Origin: JAXGPP01 sp040766885
GTDB lineage: Bacteria > Planctomycetota > Planctomycetia > Pirellulales > Thermoguttaceae
DNA length: 64,000 bases
Assembly (NCBI GenBank): GCA_040766885.1
Contig: JAXGPP010000007.1
Coordinates: 62,001 to 126,000, forward strand
Direction: 5' to 3'
Both the position numbers and the translations under genes were made by a program. The notes under the pieces are model-generated. The model ran no database searches and was not told the DNA's origin. It saw only the letters and a list, made by a program, of their open reading frames with translations. The stretch's first letter is position 1. Every line of letters starts with the position of its first letter. Of the stretch, positions 62,009-64,000 are shown one piece after another.

Positions 62009-62695
62009 ATGAAACGGACCGCGATCCTGTACACGCTCTTGGCTATTCTGTCGGCAGCGGCAACGGCGGCCGAGCCGGCCGCCGAAAAGAAGGATCCGGC
62101 AGATCAAGCCTGGAAGAAGATGTTCAACGGCAAGGACCTCGAAAGCTGGACCGTGACCCAGTTCGGCGGCGAGGGAGAGGTCGAAGTCAAGGAAGGCGTG
62201 ATCGTGATGGGCATGGGCGAGCCCATGACCGGCATCACCTGGAAGGGGAGCGCACTGCCCAAGACTAATTATGAACTGGTCGTCGAAGCGCGGCGCACCG
62301 ACGGGCACGACTTTTTCGCCACCACGACGTTCCCGATCGGCGAGGAACACGCCAGCTTCGTGACCGGGGGCTGGGCCGGAACGGTGGTGGGTATATCGAG
62401 CGTCAACTTCTACGACGCTTCGGAAAACCCCACTACGACTTTCAAGGATTTCAAGGACAACCAGTGGTACACCATCCGCATCCGCGTGAGCGACGCCCGG
62501 CTGGAGTGTTGGATCGACGACGAACAGATGGTGAACCTGGAGCGCAAAGAGCACAAATTTTCCACCCGGATCGAGGTCGAGCTGAGCAAGCCGATGGGCA
62601 TCAGCTCCTATATGACTTCCAGCGAGATCAGGGCGATCAAGCTCCGCAATCTCAGGCCGGCCGAGATTGAAGCCGCCGCGCAATCGAAGGAATAG
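62009..62695 (+). CDS. DUF1080 exported protein (3-keto-disaccharide hydrolase fold)
   Basis: The ATG at 62009 has GAGGAG six bases upstream and gives 228 aa with a signal peptide ending near ATAAE. The concanavalin-like beta-sandwich contains FNGKDLESWTVTQFGGEG, YELVVEARRTDG, QWYTIRIRVSDARLECWIDDEQM and GISSYMTSSEIRAIKLRNLR, all family landmarks. Known members act on 3-keto sugars or bind carbohydrate. It is likely secreted. It is preceded by 64 bp with no supported gene. Confidence 0.88.
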   Translation: MKRTAILYTLLAILSAAATAAEPAAEKKDPADQAWKKMFNGKDLESWTVTQFGGEGEVEVKEGVIVMGMGEPMTGITWKGSALPKTNYELVVEARRTDGHDFFATTTFPIGEEHASFVTGGWAGTVVGISSVNFYDASENPTTTFKDFKDNQWYTIRIRVSDARLECWIDDEQMVNLERKEHKFSTRIEVELSKPMGISSYMTSSEIRAIKLRNLRPAEIEAAAQSKE

Positions 62696-62701
62696 GGCGA
62701 T

Positions 62702-62784
62702 GAAGCACCAGAGACCAATGTCTCAATGACCAGGACGGCATGATCCACGACCATTGGTCATTGGTGCCTGGTCGTTGGTGCTTC
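62702..62784. repeat. Palindromic repeat between convergent genes
   Basis: The arms GAAGCACCA and TGGTGCTTC lie 65 bases apart with inner CATTGGTCATTGG-type repeats on the right arm and ACCAATG on the left. The element overlaps the last codons of the gene on the minus strand and contributes its stop codon at 62758. Confidence 0.75.
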
Positions 62785-64000
62785 AGTTCTTCCATGCACC
62801 AGTGTCAATAGTGCCGGCAGCACGACCAGGTTGCCGGCGAGTCCGCCAAGCATGGTGAGGCTCACCAGCACGCCAAAGTAGATCGTGGGAACGAACTCGC
62901 TGGTGACGAGCACCAGGAAGCCCGCGATCAGGGCCAGCGTAGAGAACACCACGGCGCGTCCGACCGACTGGTGTACTTCGTCGAGCGCCTGCTCAAGGCT
63001 CGATCCAGCGCGCCGAGCGCGGCGGAACGAGTCAAGGTAGTGGATCGAGGAGTCGATCGACAATCCGATCGAGACGGCGGCGATCATCGCCGCCCCCATG
63101 TTGATCTTGATTCCCAGCCAGCCCATCAGTCCGGTGATGATGAAAATCGGCAGCACGTTCGGCGCCATGGCGACGAGCGCCAGAATGGGGCTGCGGAGCG
63201 CAACGGCCATCATCAGCCCGATTCCGACGGTGGCTACGGCGAAGGTGAGCCACTGGTCGCGGAGGATGCTGTCGATCAGGTAGGTCAGGAGCACGAAGAA
63301 CCCGGCCACCTCCGCACGCTGGGGCTTCTGTTGGGGAAACTCCTCGGCGACGATTCGCCGGACCTGATCGATAATCGCCCGTTTCGCAGCCGCGGGTTGC
63401 CGTTCGCGCGACCGGAGCATGATCCGGTAAAAATGATGCCCCTGGCCGTCGCTCCCCCGGAGCAGTTCGACAAGGATGGGCATTTCGGCTTCGAGTTTCT
63501 CCACGCCGACGTTGAGGACGGTGTCGCGGGCGAACTGGCGCACGTTGGCCAGATTGACGGCCGATGCGGCCACAACCACTCCCGGAAGGCTGATGGTCGT
63601 CGTCAGGCCGGGCGACGATTGGCCGCTAGGGTCCGGCACAACCACTTCGCGGCGAAGGCGTTGCTCGAGCCGGAGCACCCGGGTGAAGTATTTCCAGTTT
63701 GGCCGTTCGGGAGCGGGGAGCATGACATCCCAGGCGCCCGCGCCGCCCAGGTGAGATTCGATGTACTCGTAGGCACGAACGATGGAGCTGTTGGCGCGGA
63801 AATTGCGCGTGAAATCGGTCTCGACTTCGAGCCTTGCCACACCCGTCGCGGCTGCGGAGGTCACCAGGAGCGTCGCCAAAGCGATGGCCACCGGCCTCTG
63901 CTGCGACCAGCGGGCAAGGCGATGCAGGGAACTTGCCAGATGTGGTTCGCCCCAGGCCCAACGCGGTCCGCGGCCCGGGGGGCCGAGCAGCGTCAGCCCG
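62758..64000 (-). CDS. RND/MMPL-type exporter, C-terminal part (cut by window edge)
   Basis: The frame is open to the right edge of the window, so the N-terminus is missing. Visible are a first hydrophobic segment, a periplasmic domain (VETDFTRNFR, EYIESHLGGAGAWDVM), and a membrane block. The block contains GIGLMMAVALRSPILAL, PNVLPIFIITGLMGWLGIKINMG and SIGLSIDSSIHYLDSFRRAR, typical of RND permeases including the hopanoid/MMPL group. It is the second half of a protein that should have about 12 helices in all. The C-terminal residues EAPTTRHQ and the stop are encoded by the palindromic repeat at 62702-62784. Substrate unknown. Confidence 0.85.
   Translation of the reverse strand, partial: GLTLLGPPGRGPRWAWGEPHLASSLHRLARWSQQRPVAIALATLLVTSAAATGVARLEVETDFTRNFRANSSIVRAYEYIESHLGGAGAWDVMLPAPERPNWKYFTRVLRLEQRLRREVVVPDPSGQSSPGLTTTISLPGVVVAASAVNLANVRQFARDTVLNVGVEKLEAEMPILVELLRGSDGQGHHFYRIMLRSRERQPAAAKRAIIDQVRRIVAEEFPQQKPQRAEVAGFFVLLTYLIDSILRDQWLTFAVATVGIGLMMAVALRSPILALVAMAPNVLPIFIITGLMGWLGIKINMGAAMIAAVSIGLSIDSSIHYLDSFRRARRAGSSLEQALDEVHQSVGRAVVFSTLALIAGFLVLVTSEFVPTIYFGVLVSLTMLGGLAGNLVVLPALLTLVHGRTEAPTTRHQ

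Noticed and set aside
1..64000. tRNA, rRNA or insertion sequence genes
   Set aside because: I looked in the larger gaps and saw no cloverleaf, no conserved rRNA segment and no transposase-like protein.

Overview
The window looks like a chromosomal segment of a high-GC planctomycete, probably of the Pirellulales type. It carries families that are strongly enriched there: DUF1501 plus cytochrome-type PSD1 (DUF1549/DUF1553) pairs, DUF1559 prepilin-like proteins paired with transthyretin-like lipoproteins, ASPIC/UnbV (CRTAC1) FG-GAP proteins, a Cys-type sulfatase, a DUF1080 protein, and a very large RHS protein with a planctomycete-type sorting motif near its N-terminus. This placement is inferred from gene content only; no rRNA, tRNA, CRISPR array or insertion sequence was recognised.

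Layout. 0.1-6.6 kb: a small lipoprotein, then a 2-oxoglutarate dehydrogenase operon (E1, E2, E3). 6.6-16.6 kb: a 64-aa protein, a two-receiver response regulator, an atypical DUF1559 protein next to a 1194-aa TPR/FG-GAP/UnbV lipoprotein, a leucine-rich-repeat lipoprotein, a small membrane protein, an ECF sigma factor and serC. 16.8-22.4 kb: a 1451-aa secreted protein with a glycosidase-like centre and a DUF1573 protein. 22.8-24.9 kb: a corrinoid methyl-transfer set (UroD-fold methyltransferase, 56-aa protein, B12 protein). 25.1-31.1 kb: an MBL-fold phosphodiesterase-like hydrolase, a DUF1501/PSD1 pair and an FAD monooxygenase. 31.1-40.0 kb: a rearranged RHS locus with tandem 260-bp units, RHS-derived fragments flanking an LRR gene, a probable immunity gene, and an RHS gene of about 2000 codons interrupted by two apparent frameshifts. 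40.0-41.8 kb: a non-coding tract rich in dispersed low-complexity repeats. 41.8-43.4 kb: a sulfatase. 43.8-52.3 kb: the most remarkable part, an eight-gene operon behind a textbook sigma-54 promoter. It starts with a four-domain response-regulator-like protein and continues with hdrC-hdrB-hdrA and four Flx-type genes ending in an FAD/NAD(P)H module. 52.4-59.4 kb: two DUF1559/lipoprotein cassettes flanking a TPR-UnbV pair. 59.7-64.0 kb: an MFS transporter with an AIM24-family protein, a DUF1080 protein, and the C-terminal half of an RND-type exporter cut by the window edge.

How it works together. The 2-oxoglutarate dehydrogenase genes supply central carbon oxidation and NADH. The Hdr-Flx operon predicts a soluble flavin-based electron-bifurcating complex. 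Electrons from NAD(P)H would enter through the flavoprotein, pass the iron-sulfur subunits and the MvhD-like subunit to HdrA, and split between ferredoxin and a disulfide reduced at HdrB. No hydrogenase, formate dehydrogenase or DsrC gene lies beside it, so its disulfide substrate is open. Most other genes are extracytoplasmic proteins with signal peptides or lipoboxes, typical of planctomycete scavenging lifestyles.
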